DNA from: DASVLX01 sp035552275
GTDB taxonomy: Bacteria; Actinomycetota; Actinomycetes; Mycobacteriales; Pseudonocardiaceae
NCBI GenBank assembly: GCA_035552275.1
Contig: DASZLR010000036.1
Coordinates: 1-29,901 of the forward strand
Reading direction: 5' to 3'
DNA: 29,901 bases
How positions within the stretch are numbered: the stretch's first letter is position 1; every line of letters starts with the position of its first letter. This document shows, piece by piece, positions 14,200-22,078 of the stretch. The notes under the pieces are model-generated. The model saw nothing but the letters and a program-made list of their open reading frames with translations, was not told the origin of the DNA and made no database searches. Position numbers and translations under genes: made by a program.

Positions 14200-16296
14200 A
14201 TGACATTCCCGTTCTCCGCCGTCGTCGGGCACGACGACCTGCGGTTGGGTCTGCTGCTCAATGCCGTCCATCCGGCCATCGGCGGGGTGTTGGTGCGCGG
14301 CGAGAAAGGCACCGCGAAGTCGACCGTGGTGCGCGCCCTGGCCACGCTGCTGCCCGAACTCGACATGGTGGCTGGTTGCCGGTTCGGCTGCGATCCGGTG
14401 GCGGCGGACCCGAACTGCCCGGACGGTCCGCACGACGGCGGCGGATCGGACCGGCGCCGGGCGCGGCTGGTGGAGCTGCCGGTCGGCGCGACCGAGGACC
14501 GGCTGATCGGCTCGCTGGACCTGGAGAAGGCGCTGTCCGAGGGCGTGCAGGCGTACCAACCGGGCCTGCTGGCCGCCGCGCACCGCGGTGTGTTGTACGT
14601 GGACGAGGTCAACCTGCTGCATGATCACCTGGTCGACCTGCTGCTGGACGCCGCCGCGATGGGCCGCGCCCACGTCGAGCGGGACGGGGTGTCCGTCGCG
14701 CACGCCGCGTCGTTCCTGCTGGTCGGCACCATGAACCCGGAAGAGGGCGAGCTTCGGCCGCAGCTGCTGGACCGGTTCGGGCTGACCGTGCAGGTCGTCG
14801 CCGATCGGGACGTGACGGCGCGCGCCGAGGTGATCCGCCGCCGGCTGGCGTTCGAAACCGACCCGGCCGGGTTCGCCGCCCGCTGGGCCGCCGAGGACCA
14901 GGCGTTGGCCGGCCGCATCGCCGCCGCCCGCGCCGCGTTGCCGTCGGTCTCGTTGCCAGACAAGGAGTTGCGGCGGATCGCGGCGGTGTGCGCGGCGTTC
15001 GACGTGGACGGGATGCGCGCTGATCTGGTGGTCGCCCGGACCGCGCTGGCGCACGCCGCCTGGCGGGGCGCGGCCGAGGTCGGCGAGGACGACGTGGCGG
15101 TCGCCGCGCGGCTGGCGCTGCCGCACCGCCGTCGGCGCGACCCGTTCGACGAGCCGGGCATGGACGACGAGCAGCTCGCCGAGGCCCTGCGTGCCGCCGC
15201 CGAGCAGACCGCCGAATCCAACAGCGACTCGGACGGCGAGGTGGCGGACGGTGACTCGGCCGACGGCGACCCCAACGGCGACGACGACCCACCCGACCCG
15301 CCGTCTCCCGGTGGCGGCCAACCGGGAGCCGACGAACCGTCGCCCGCCGATCAGTCCGATCACGCCGACCAGTCGGACTCGTCGGCCGGCGCCGGTGGGC
15401 GGCCGCAGTCTCCCGTGCCGAATCCGGAGCCGGCGTTCCGGGCCCGGCTGTTGCAGGTGCCCGGCGTCGGCGAGGGCGCGCCGGGCCGTCGGTCACGATC
15501 CCGGGCCGCGGCCGGTCGAGTGGTGCGTCCATCCACTGTGGACGGAACTGGCCTGCATCTGATGGGCACCGTCGCCGCCGCCGCGCCGCACCAGCGGGCG
15601 CGCGGGCGGATCGGTCCCGGGCTGCGGCTGCGGTCGGACGACCTGCGCCGCGCGGTCCGTGAGGGTCGGGAAGGGAACCTGGTGCTGTTCGTGGTCGACG
15701 CGTCCGGATCGATGGCGGCGCGGGCGCGGATGTCGGCGGTGACCGGCGCCGTGCTGTCCCTGCTCCGTGACGCCTACCAGCGCCGGGACAAGGTCGGCGT
15801 GATCACCTTCCGGGGTTCGTCGGCCGAGGTCGCGTTGCCGCCCACGTCCTCTGTGGACGCCGCGGCCAGCCGGTTGCGGCGGCTGCGCACCGGAGGGCGC
15901 ACCCCGTTGGCCGACGGCCTGCTGCGGGCGCGGCGGGTGCTGGCGGCTGAGCGGTTGCGTGATCCGCGTCGCCGGCCGCTGTTGGTGCTGCTCACCGACG
16001 GCCGGGCCACCGCGGCCGTCACCAACACCGCCGCCGCCAACGCCGCGAGCGCGGGCCGCGACCCGGTGGCCGACGCGCTGCGGGCCGCCGGTTTGCTCGC
16101 CCGGGACGGGATCGCGACGGTGACCGTGGACTGCGAGGCCGGCCCGGTGCGACTCGGCCTGTCCGCACGGCTGGCGCAGGTGCTCGGCGGCCCGTGCCTG
16201 ACCCTGCGCCAACTGTCGGCCGATGACGTCGCCGGGATCGTCCGTTCCGTGTCCGCCGCTCGCGGCCACTACCGCGCCGCCGATCGCGCCGCTTAG
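14200..16296 (+). CDS. Fused ChlI/ChlD-type chelatase subunit (AAA+ plus VWA), cobaltochelatase partner
   Basis: This 698-residue protein combines an AAA+ ATPase like BchI/ChlI with a von Willebrand A domain like BchD/ChlD. Walker A is GEKGTAKS (34-41). A Cys-containing insert follows (C-x3-C-x8-C, in GCRFGCDPVAADPNCP). Walker B is VLYVDEVNLL (Asp135-Glu136), with sensor segment LLVGTMNPEEGELRPQLLDRFGL. An acidic Asp/Pro/Ser linker spans about 330-410. The VWA MIDAS motif DASGS is at 500-504, with LLTDGRAT further on. It resembles the mycobacterial magnesium-chelatase-like Rv2850c and would energise cobalt insertion by CobN. GAGGAGGGA precedes the ATG, downstream of the riboswitch. cobO starts 8 bp after its stop. 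A magnesium chelatase for chlorophyll is excluded by context. Confidence 0.93.
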   Translation: MTFPFSAVVGHDDLRLGLLLNAVHPAIGGVLVRGEKGTAKSTVVRALATLLPELDMVAGCRFGCDPVAADPNCPDGPHDGGGSDRRRARLVELPVGATEDRLIGSLDLEKALSEGVQAYQPGLLAAAHRGVLYVDEVNLLHDHLVDLLLDAAAMGRAHVERDGVSVAHAASFLLVGTMNPEEGELRPQLLDRFGLTVQVVADRDVTARAEVIRRRLAFETDPAGFAARWAAEDQALAGRIAAARAALPSVSLPDKELRRIAAVCAAFDVDGMRADLVVARTALAHAAWRGAAEVGEDDVAVAARLALPHRRRRDPFDEPGMDDEQLAEALRAAAEQTAESNSDSDGEVADGDSADGDPNGDDDPPDPPSPGGGQPGADEPSPADQSDHADQSDSSAGAGGRPQSPVPNPEPAFRARLLQVPGVGEGAPGRRSRSRAAAGRVVRPSTVDGTGLHLMGTVAAAAPHQRARGRIGPGLRLRSDDLRRAVREGREGNLVLFVVDASGSMAARARMSAVTGAVLSLLRDAYQRRDKVGVITFRGSSAEVALPPTSSVDAAASRLRRLRTGGRTPLADGLLRARRVLAAERLRDPRRRPLLVLLTDGRATAAVTNTAAANAASAGRDPVADALRAAGLLARDGIATVTVDCEAGPVRLGLSARLAQVLGGPCLTLRQLSADDVAGIVRSVSAARGHYRAADRAA

Positions 16297-16304
16297 GAGT
16301 CGTT

Positions 16305-16919
16305 GTGCCGCAAGGAAAGCCAGCGGTCGTCCCGACGGACGGCCTGACCACCCGGCAGCGCCGCGACCGGCCGCTGCTGATCGTGCACACCGGGGAGATG
16401 AAGGGGAAGTCGACCGCGGCGTTCGGGCTCGCGTTGCGCGGGTGGAACCAGGGTTGGCCGATCGGCGTGTTTCAGTTCGTGAAGAGCGCCAAATGGCGGG
16501 TCGGCGAGGAGGCCGCGTTCCGGGCGCTGCACGAGGTGCACGAGCGGACCGGCCAGGGCGGGCCGGTCGAGTGGCACAAGATGGGCGAGGGCTGGTCGTG
16601 GACGCGGAAGCAGGGCAGCGAGGAGGATCACGCCGCGGCTGCGGCGGAGGGCTGGCGGGAGATCGCGCGTCGGATCGCCGAGCAGCGGCACACCCTGTAC
16701 GTGCTGGACGAGTTCAGCTATCCGCTGCACTGGGGCTGGGTGGACGTCGATGAGGTGGTCGCGACCCTGCGCGACCGGCCCGGCCGGCAGCACGTGGTGA
16801 TCACCGGCCGCAACGCCCCGGCCGCCCTGCTCGACGCGGCCGATCTGGTGCTGGAGACGACCAAGATCAAACACCCGATGGACACCGGCCAAAAAGGCCA
16901 ACGGGGCATCGAATGGTGA
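16305..16919 (+). CDS. cobO: Cob(I)yrinic acid a,c-diamide adenosyltransferase
   Basis: CobO/BtuR transfers the 5'-deoxyadenosyl group of ATP to the Co(I) corrinoid. The 204-residue protein has the family's P-loop GEMKGKST (30-37), FQFVKSAKWRVGEE, the signature GEGWSWTRKQGSEED, YVLDEFSYPLHWGW, and the C-terminal EVVATLRDRPGRQHVVITGRN followed by the conserved tail KIKHPMDTGQKGQRGIEW. The length is typical. GTG 16305 is supported by TAGGAG 6 nt upstream and lies 8 bp after the chelatase gene. The enzyme needs a reductant to make Co(I); the ferredoxin gene at 27782 is one conceivable source, purely by proximity. After its stop comes a 200-bp gap holding a copy of the dispersed repeat. Confidence 0.97.
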   Translation: MPQGKPAVVPTDGLTTRQRRDRPLLIVHTGEMKGKSTAAFGLALRGWNQGWPIGVFQFVKSAKWRVGEEAAFRALHEVHERTGQGGPVEWHKMGEGWSWTRKQGSEEDHAAAAAEGWREIARRIAEQRHTLYVLDEFSYPLHWGWVDVDEVVATLRDRPGRQHVVITGRNAPAALLDAADLVLETTKIKHPMDTGQKGQRGIEW

Positions 16920-16958
16920 CCCCGAACCCGCCTCAGGACGGCGCCGACCCGCATCAGA

Positions 16959-17068
16959 GCAGCCCCCACCCTCCCGGGGGCGGCCCCATGGCCAGTCTAT
17001 CGGGGCGGGGTGTTGTGGCGAAGGGGGAAACCGGCCCCTGTGGACAGACCGATGGCCTGGGGACAACT
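16959..17068 (+). repeat. Dispersed ~110-bp element, copy A
   Basis: The first 41 bp (16959-16999) form a very GC-rich segment with hairpin arms GCCCCC/GGGGGC, ending in AGTCTA. This is followed at fixed distance by TGTGGACA (17039-17046) and GCCTGGGGACAACT (17055-17068). The second copy at 29266-29376, inverted, matches the 41-bp core with one substitution and one indel. It keeps the two downstream blocks at exactly the same offsets (39 and 55 nt after AGTCTA). The blocks resemble DnaA boxes (TTGTCCACA type, reverse strand). The element fills the cobO-cobB gap. Its hairpin could also end part of the transcription after cobO. Confidence 0.8.
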
Positions 17069-17119
17069 CGGACCGGTTCGAGTGGACAGTGTGATAGTGG
17101 TGGCAGCCCCGGCGTTCGG

Positions 17120-18514
17120 GTGCCCCGGCTGGTGATCGCCGCGCCGGCGTCGGGCAGCGGCAAGACGACCGTGACGACCGGGTTGATCGCCGCGCTGCGT
17201 CGGCGCGGCCGGCGGGTGGCCCCGTTCAAGGTCGGTCCGGATTACATCGATCCCGGCTACCACCGGCTCGCCGCCGACCGCCCCGGACGCAATCTCGATC
17301 CGGTGCTGGTCGGCGAACAGCGCATCTGCCCGCTGTTCGCGCACGGCGCGGCCGGCGCCGACATCGCGGTGATCGAGGGCGTGATGGGCCTGTTCGACGG
17401 CCGGACCGGCGCGGCCGGCTTCGGCTCGACCGCGCACGTCGCGACCCTCCTCGACGCCCCGGTCCTGCTGGTCGTGGACGCCCGCGGCCAGGGCCGCAGC
17501 CTTGCCGCGCTGCTGCACGGTTTCCGCGGCTACGACCCGGCCGTGCGGATCGCCGGGGTGCTGCTCAACCAGGTCGGCTCGATCCGCCACGAACAGGTGC
17601 TGCGCGACGCCTGCGCCGAGATCGGCCTGCCGGTGTTCGGCGCTCTCGGCCGGACCGACACCGTGCACCTGCCGTCCCGACACCTCGGCCTGGTGCCGGC
17701 CGCCGAGCACGGTGGCCCGGCCCGGCAGGCGGTTGCGGCGATGGCCGCGCTCGTCACCCGATCGGTTGATCTTGACGAGGTGCAGCGGCTGGCTGACACC
17801 GCGCCAGCGCTGGCCACCCGGCCCTGGGACCCGGCAGCCGAGATCGGCGGCGCCCGACAGGACGGCGCCCGAAAGGACACAGTGGACGGTCCGGTGCTGG
17901 CGGTCGCCGGCGGCGCCGCGTTCACCTTCGGTTACCAGGAACAGGCCGAGCTGTTCGCGGCGGCCGGCGCCCGAGTCGAGCTGGTCGACCCGCTGCGCGA
18001 CGAGTCCTTGCCGGACGGCACGGCCGCAGTGGTGCTGCCGGGCGGTTTTCCCGAGCAGCACGCGGCTGACCTGTCGGCGAACACGGCGCTGCGGGACACG
18101 GTGGCCACCTTCGCCCGATCGGGTGGCGTCGTGCACGCCGAATGCGGCGGCCTGCTCTATCTCGTTCGGGAACTCGACGGCCATCCGATGGCCGGCGTTC
18201 TCGACGCCACCGCGGCGATGCGCCCGACCCTGACTCTCGGCTACCGGGACGCGGTCGCCGCCGGGGACTCGGTGCCCCATCGTGCCGGCGAGCGGATCAC
18301 CGGCCACGAATTCCATCGCACCCAGGTCATGCCCGGCGCCGGCGACCACCCGGCGTGGCATTGGCGTGATTCGGCTGGCGAGCACGTCACCGAGGGGTTC
18401 AGCGTCGGCCGGGTGCACGCCTCCTACCTGCACACCCATGCCGCCGCCCACCCGGAGACGATCAGTCGGCTGGTGACGGCGGCCGGCGCCGTGCTGAGCG
18501 GAGGTGCGCGATGA
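17120..18514 (+). CDS. cobB: Hydrogenobyrinic/cobyrinic acid a,c-diamide synthase
   Basis: CobB amidates the a and c side chains using glutamine and ATP, before cobalt insertion in the aerobic-type pathway. The N-terminal P-loop is PASGSGKTTVTTG (residues 9-21). FKVGPDYIDPGYH is the substrate-domain signature, followed by VIEGVMGLFDG. The C-terminal amidotransferase domain has VLPGGFPEQHA and the nucleophile in VVHAECGGLLYL (about Cys342), ending with HASYLHTH. GTG 17120 gives 464 residues, close to the mycobacterial enzyme. The in-frame ATG at 16913 would add 69 residues translated from the dispersed repeat and is rejected. A possible -10, GATAGT at 17093-17098, suggests an internal promoter. 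The stop overlaps cobI (ATGA). Confidence 0.95.
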   Translation: MPRLVIAAPASGSGKTTVTTGLIAALRRRGRRVAPFKVGPDYIDPGYHRLAADRPGRNLDPVLVGEQRICPLFAHGAAGADIAVIEGVMGLFDGRTGAAGFGSTAHVATLLDAPVLLVVDARGQGRSLAALLHGFRGYDPAVRIAGVLLNQVGSIRHEQVLRDACAEIGLPVFGALGRTDTVHLPSRHLGLVPAAEHGGPARQAVAAMAALVTRSVDLDEVQRLADTAPALATRPWDPAAEIGGARQDGARKDTVDGPVLAVAGGAAFTFGYQEQAELFAAAGARVELVDPLRDESLPDGTAAVVLPGGFPEQHAADLSANTALRDTVATFARSGGVVHAECGGLLYLVRELDGHPMAGVLDATAAMRPTLTLGYRDAVAAGDSVPHRAGERITGHEFHRTQVMPGAGDHPAWHWRDSAGEHVTEGFSVGRVHASYLHTHAAAHPETISRLVTAAGAVLSGGAR

Positions 18515-19350
18515 CCGCCGGGAATGTGATGGCTGCCGGAAACGCGGTGACCGCTAAGAATGCGACGGCAGCTGGGAATGCGATGAGCGGCGTGCCAAGG
18601 CTGGTCGGCGTCGGCGTCGGTCCGGGCGACCCGGAACTGCTGACCCTGGCCGGGTTGCGCGAGTTGCGCACCGCCGGCCGGGTGTTCGTGCCGGTGCTGG
18701 CGGCGGACGACGAAGGTCGGGCCGAAGCCGTGGTCCGCGCCCATCTGCCCGCCGACGCCCCCATCGAGCGACTGGTGTTCGCGCTGTCCGATCCGGTCGA
18801 CGGTCCGCAGGGCCGGCGTCGGCGGCACTGGGACGAGGCCGCCGACATCGTGGCCCGGCACCTGCGCGAGCACGGTGACACGGCCGCCTTCGCCACCCTC
18901 GGCGATCCGGCCGTCTACTCGACTTTCGGCTACCTCGCCGACACGGTGCGCGGACTGCTGCCCGGCGTCCGTGTCGACACCGTGCCGGGCATCACCGCGA
19001 TGCAGGCGGCCGCCAGCGCCGCCCGGATCGCCTTGGTCGAGGGCGCCGAGCCGCTGACCCTGCTGCCGGTGACTCGGGAGGTGACCGCCGTGCGCGCCGC
19101 GCTCGACCGAGGCGGTACGGTCGTCGCTTACAAGGGCGGTCGCCGGCTGCGGGACCTGCGGGATGTGATCGCGCGAGCCGGCGCACTCGATCGCGCGGTC
19201 TACGCCGAACACCTCGGCACCGCCGACGTGCGAGTGCTGCCGCTGTCCGAAGTGGACGTCGATGTCGCTCCGGGCGCACCGGCCGGCGCGCCCTATCTGT
19301 CCACTGTGGTCGTGCTCCCACCGCGCGGGGAGAGAGGGGAACAGCTGTGA
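18511..19350 (+). CDS. cobI: Precorrin-2 C20-methyltransferase
   Basis: CobI methylates C-20 of precorrin-2 with SAM. The tetrapyrrole methylase fold is shown by LVGVGVGPGDPELLTLAG (about 31-48), the SAM-contacting LGDPAVYSTFGYLADTV (about 130-146), and VDTVPGITAMQAAASAARIAL. The 279-residue length includes an unusual ~24-residue N-terminal extension built from four 18-bp degenerate repeats (Ala-Gly-Asn type). The ATG at 18511 has a strong GGAGGTGCG upstream and overlaps the cobB stop (ATGA). An internal ATG at 18583 would remove the extension but has a poorer ribosome binding site. In mycobacteria CobI is fused to CobJ; here CobJ is instead fused to CbiG. The stop overlaps cobM (GTGA). Confidence 0.93.
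   Translation: MTAGNVMAAGNAVTAKNATAAGNAMSGVPRLVGVGVGPGDPELLTLAGLRELRTAGRVFVPVLAADDEGRAEAVVRAHLPADAPIERLVFALSDPVDGPQGRRRRHWDEAADIVARHLREHGDTAAFATLGDPAVYSTFGYLADTVRGLLPGVRVDTVPGITAMQAAASAARIALVEGAEPLTLLPVTREVTAVRAALDRGGTVVAYKGGRRLRDLRDVIARAGALDRAVYAEHLGTADVRVLPLSEVDVDVAPGAPAGAPYLSTVVVLPPRGERGEQL
18517..18588 (+). repeat. Four 18-bp degenerate tandem repeats at the cobI 5' end
   Basis: Four units at 18517-18534, 18535-18552, 18553-18570 and 18571-18588 each follow a GCx-xxG/A-AAy-GyG-ryG-xCx pattern. They encode AGNVMA, AGNAVT, AKNATA and AGNAMS. They use several codons rare for this GC-rich DNA (GCT, AAT). Confidence 0.65.
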
Positions 19351-20873
19351 CCGGGCGAGTCTCCTTCGTCGGGGCCGGGCCAGGCGCCGCCGACCTGATC
19401 ACCCTCCGCGGCGCCAAGCGCATCGCCGAGGCCGACATCGTGGTGTGGGCGGCGAGCCTGGTGGATCCGGAGTGCGTGCGCGAGCACGCCCGCGCCGACG
19501 CCGAGCTGGTCGATTCCTCGCTGATCACCCACGAGGACGTGCTGGCGATCTACCGTCGGGCCGCGAGCGACGGGCTCATGGTGGCCCGGGTGCATTCCGG
19601 CGATCCGGCGCTGTGGGGCGCGGTGCAGGAGCAGTACGACAGCGCCCGGAAGATCGGGCTGGACGTCGAGATCGTGCCGGGCGTTTCGGCGTTCTCGGCC
19701 GCCGCCGCGGTCGCCGGCCGCGAGCTGACCGTGCCCGAGGTCGCCCAGTCGGTGATCCTCACCCGGTTGGAGGGCGGCAAGACGCCGATGCCCGACGGCG
19801 AGCACATCCGCGACTTCGCCCGGCATGGCACCACCATGGCGATCTTCCTGTCCGCCGCCCGCAGTGGGCAGCTGGTCGAGGAACTGCGGGCCGGCGGTTA
19901 TCCCGACGACACTCCGGTGCTGATCGCCTACAAGGTGACCTGGCCGGACGAACTCGTGCTGTCCACCACCATCGGTGAACTGGAAGAGACGGTCAAGCAG
20001 CACAAGCTGTGGCGGCACACGCTGTTCCTGGTCGGACAGTCGCTCAATGCCGGTGGCACCCGGTCGCATCTGTACAACGCCGGCCACTTCCACACCTATC
20101 GCAAGCCCGACCCGGCGGCCCGGCGGGCGCTGCGCGCACGCGGTGCGGCCGACACCGCCCCGGCCGACGGCGCCGAGCCCGCCGACACCGGCGCGTCCAC
20201 CCGATCGAGTGGATGGTCGCTGCACACCAGCCGAAGCGGCTGGGTGGCCGCCAAGATCGTCGGTTCGGAGTGGACCGCGACCCGTCGGTCGCTGCGCGCC
20301 GTCAGCGGCGATGCGGAAACGTCAACCACAGGGACCGAAGACTCGACCGAGGACGGAACGAGCCAGGGCGGCACCAATGCCGCCTGGTCGGCGGTTCGCG
20401 GCTGGCAGGAGACCGCCCGTTCCACCAGCCGCTCAGGCGCGCGGCCGCGTTCGGGTGAGCGGCGCACCAGCAAATCGGCCAGCAAATCGGTGCAGGCGGA
20501 CCACCCGACGCTGGAACTGCACGACGAAACCCCGCCGGTCGGCAAACCCGAGCCGGCCATCGAGGCTGAGACTCCGGTCACCCCGCCGGGAACTCCGCCA
20601 CCGGCGCTCGCGAAGCCCGCGGCCGCCGAGTCGGCGGACGCCAAGCCCCAGCCACCCAAGCCGCAGGCCCAACCGCCGCAGGCCGGCAAGTCCGCTGCCG
20701 CGAAGTCCGGCGCCGCCCGGAGCACCGGCCAGCGGTCCACGAAGGCCAGGTCCAGCACGGCCAAAGGCGCCGGCAAATCGGGCACGGCCAAGGGCGGAGC
20801 GCGCAAGTCGACCGGTGGACGGAAGCCGGCCGGCGGATCGCGCGCCCGCGGCGACGAACCGAACGAGCGGTGA
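19347..20873 (+). CDS. cobM: Precorrin-4 C11-methyltransferase with a long histone-H1-like tail
   Basis: Residues 1-250 are a complete CobM/CbiF methylase: VSFVGAGPGAADLITLRGAK, VARVHSGDPALWGAVQEQ, VEIVPGVSAFSAAAAVAGREL, TRLEGGKTPMP, and SHLYNAGHFHTYRKP at the normal C-terminus. CobM usually ends there, at about 250 residues. Here the frame continues for another ~255 residues without a stop. The tail first has Ser/Thr/Trp/Arg-rich stretches (SGWSLHTSRSGWVAAK, AAWSAVRGWQETARSTS). It then has a Pro-rich part and a Lys/Ala/Ser/Gly-rich end (KSAAAKSG, KARSSTAKGAGKSGTAKGG) resembling histone H1 or actinobacterial HupB tails. GTG 19347 overlaps the cobI stop (GTGA) and has AGAGAGGGGAA upstream. The stop overlaps cbiD (GTGA). 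The methylase call is certain; the tail's role is unknown. Confidence 0.94.
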   Translation: MTGRVSFVGAGPGAADLITLRGAKRIAEADIVVWAASLVDPECVREHARADAELVDSSLITHEDVLAIYRRAASDGLMVARVHSGDPALWGAVQEQYDSARKIGLDVEIVPGVSAFSAAAAVAGRELTVPEVAQSVILTRLEGGKTPMPDGEHIRDFARHGTTMAIFLSAARSGQLVEELRAGGYPDDTPVLIAYKVTWPDELVLSTTIGELEETVKQHKLWRHTLFLVGQSLNAGGTRSHLYNAGHFHTYRKPDPAARRALRARGAADTAPADGAEPADTGASTRSSGWSLHTSRSGWVAAKIVGSEWTATRRSLRAVSGDAETSTTGTEDSTEDGTSQGGTNAAWSAVRGWQETARSTSRSGARPRSGERRTSKSASKSVQADHPTLELHDETPPVGKPEPAIEAETPVTPPGTPPPALAKPAAAESADAKPQPPKPQAQPPQAGKSAAAKSGAARSTGQRSTKARSSTAKGAGKSGTAKGGARKSTGGRKPAGGSRARGDEPNER

Positions 20874-22078
20874 CTGACCGGCGACACCAGCCGCCCGAGG
20901 GCGGTACCGGCGAACTGCGCGAACCGGACCTGCCGCGCACGGCCAAGGTGGCGCGGAAGGCGCTGCGCACCGGCTTCACCACCGGCGCCTGTTCGGCGGC
21001 GGCGGCGAAAGCGGCAGCGTTGGCGCTGCACGACGGCACCGCGCCGGACTCGGTGGACATCCCGTTCCCGTCCGGCGAGCGCCACCGGTTCGCGGTGCAC
21101 GACTGCCGGATCGGGTCGGACTTCGCTACCGCCGTGGTGATCAAGGACGCCGGCGACGACCCGGACGTCACCCACGGCGCGCACCTGACCGTCACCGTGC
21201 GCTGGCGGTCCGACCCGTCCGACCCGTCCAATCCGGACACTCGCGGCATTGAATTCCATGCCGGTGAGGGAGTTGGCACGGTGACCCAACCCGGACTCGG
21301 CCTGACCGTTGGCGGTCCGGCGATCAATCCGGTGCCCCGGCAGATGATCAGTGCGGCGGTGCGCGAAGTGGTGGGGGAGCGCGCGCTGGACGTGACGATC
21401 AGTGTGCCCGGCGGCGAGAAGATGGCCTACAAGACCACCAATCGGAGACTCGGCATCATCGGCGGGATCTCGATCCTGGGCACCACCGGCATCGTCCGGC
21501 CGTTCTCCACGGCGTCCTGGCGGGCCAGCGTCGAGCAGGCGGTCGCGGTGCTCGCCGCGCAGGGCGGGCGCACGGTGGTGCTGGCGACCGGCGGCCGCAC
21601 CGAGCGGGCCGCGATGCGGCTGCTCCCGGAGTTTCCGGAGGGCGCCTTTGTCGAGGTCGGTGACTTCACCGGCGCCGCGCTGCGCCGTTGTGTGGAGCAC
21701 GGCATCGCCGACGTGGTGTTCGTCGGCATGGTCGGCAAGCTGACCAAGCTGGCCTCCGGCGTGCTGATGACGCACTACACAAGGTCCAAAGTGGACACGG
21801 AGTTGCTGGCCGAGATCACCACGGCGCACGGCGGGAGCGCCGACGATGTCGCCGACGTGACCAGTACCACCACGGCTCGGCGCGGCTACGAGGTCTGGGA
21901 GCGCGCCGGCCTGCTCCGCGCCTGCGGCGATGACCTGTGTTCGCGGGTCGGGTCGGTCCTCACCCGATTCACCGAACAGCACGGCCGTGCCCTGTCGGCC
22001 CGAGTCGCGATGGTCGACTTCACCGCCGAGCACATCGTGGCGGCCACCGAGGCGAGTTGGGTGGGGAGGGTGCGGTGA
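20870..22078 (+). CDS. cbiD: Cobalt-precorrin-5B (C1)-methyltransferase-type protein CbiD
   Basis: CbiD carries out C-1 methylation in the cobalt-early pathway. It is unrelated to the other tetrapyrrole methylases. The 402-residue protein has the family opening LRTGFTTGACSAAAAKAAALAL (about 33-54). Further on are VIKDAGDDPDVTHGAHL, GEGVGTVTQPGLGLTVGGPAINPVPR, NRRLGIIGGISILGTTGIVRPFS and VFVGMVGKLTKLASGVLMTHYTRSKVD. About 30 residues precede the conserved region. GTG 20870 overlaps the cobM stop, and the TGA at 22076 overlaps the cobL start (both GTGA). Its presence alongside CobN-type late cobalt insertion indicates the mixed actinobacterial route. In this organism the substrate may be metal-free. 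Confidence 0.95.
   Translation: MTDRRHQPPEGGTGELREPDLPRTAKVARKALRTGFTTGACSAAAAKAAALALHDGTAPDSVDIPFPSGERHRFAVHDCRIGSDFATAVVIKDAGDDPDVTHGAHLTVTVRWRSDPSDPSNPDTRGIEFHAGEGVGTVTQPGLGLTVGGPAINPVPRQMISAAVREVVGERALDVTISVPGGEKMAYKTTNRRLGIIGGISILGTTGIVRPFSTASWRASVEQAVAVLAAQGGRTVVLATGGRTERAAMRLLPEFPEGAFVEVGDFTGAALRRCVEHGIADVVFVGMVGKLTKLASGVLMTHYTRSKVDTELLAEITTAHGGSADDVADVTSTTTARRGYEVWERAGLLRACGDDLCSRVGSVLTRFTEQHGRALSARVAMVDFTAEHIVAATEASWVGRVR

Noticed and set aside
12698..14206. BioF start upstream of 13888
   Set aside because: The open frame continues into the cobalamin riboswitch region and the extra sequence has no resemblance to the family; GTG 13888 gives a normal length.
16913..17119. ATG 16913 as the start of cobB
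   Set aside because: The extra 69 residues would be translated from the dispersed non-coding element; GTG 17120 gives the family length and places the P-loop at the usual N-terminal position.
20107..20870. Separate histone-like gene fused to cobM by a frameshift or lost stop
   Set aside because: Frame and codon pattern run straight through from the methylase, no internal start with a ribosome binding site is evident, and cbiD is coupled to the end of the tail.
20096..22033. Long open frame antisense to cobM/cbiD (645 codons)
   Set aside because: It is a GC-rich shadow frame: Arg/Gly/Ala-rich, no recognisable domain, and fully covered by two well-identified genes on the other strand.
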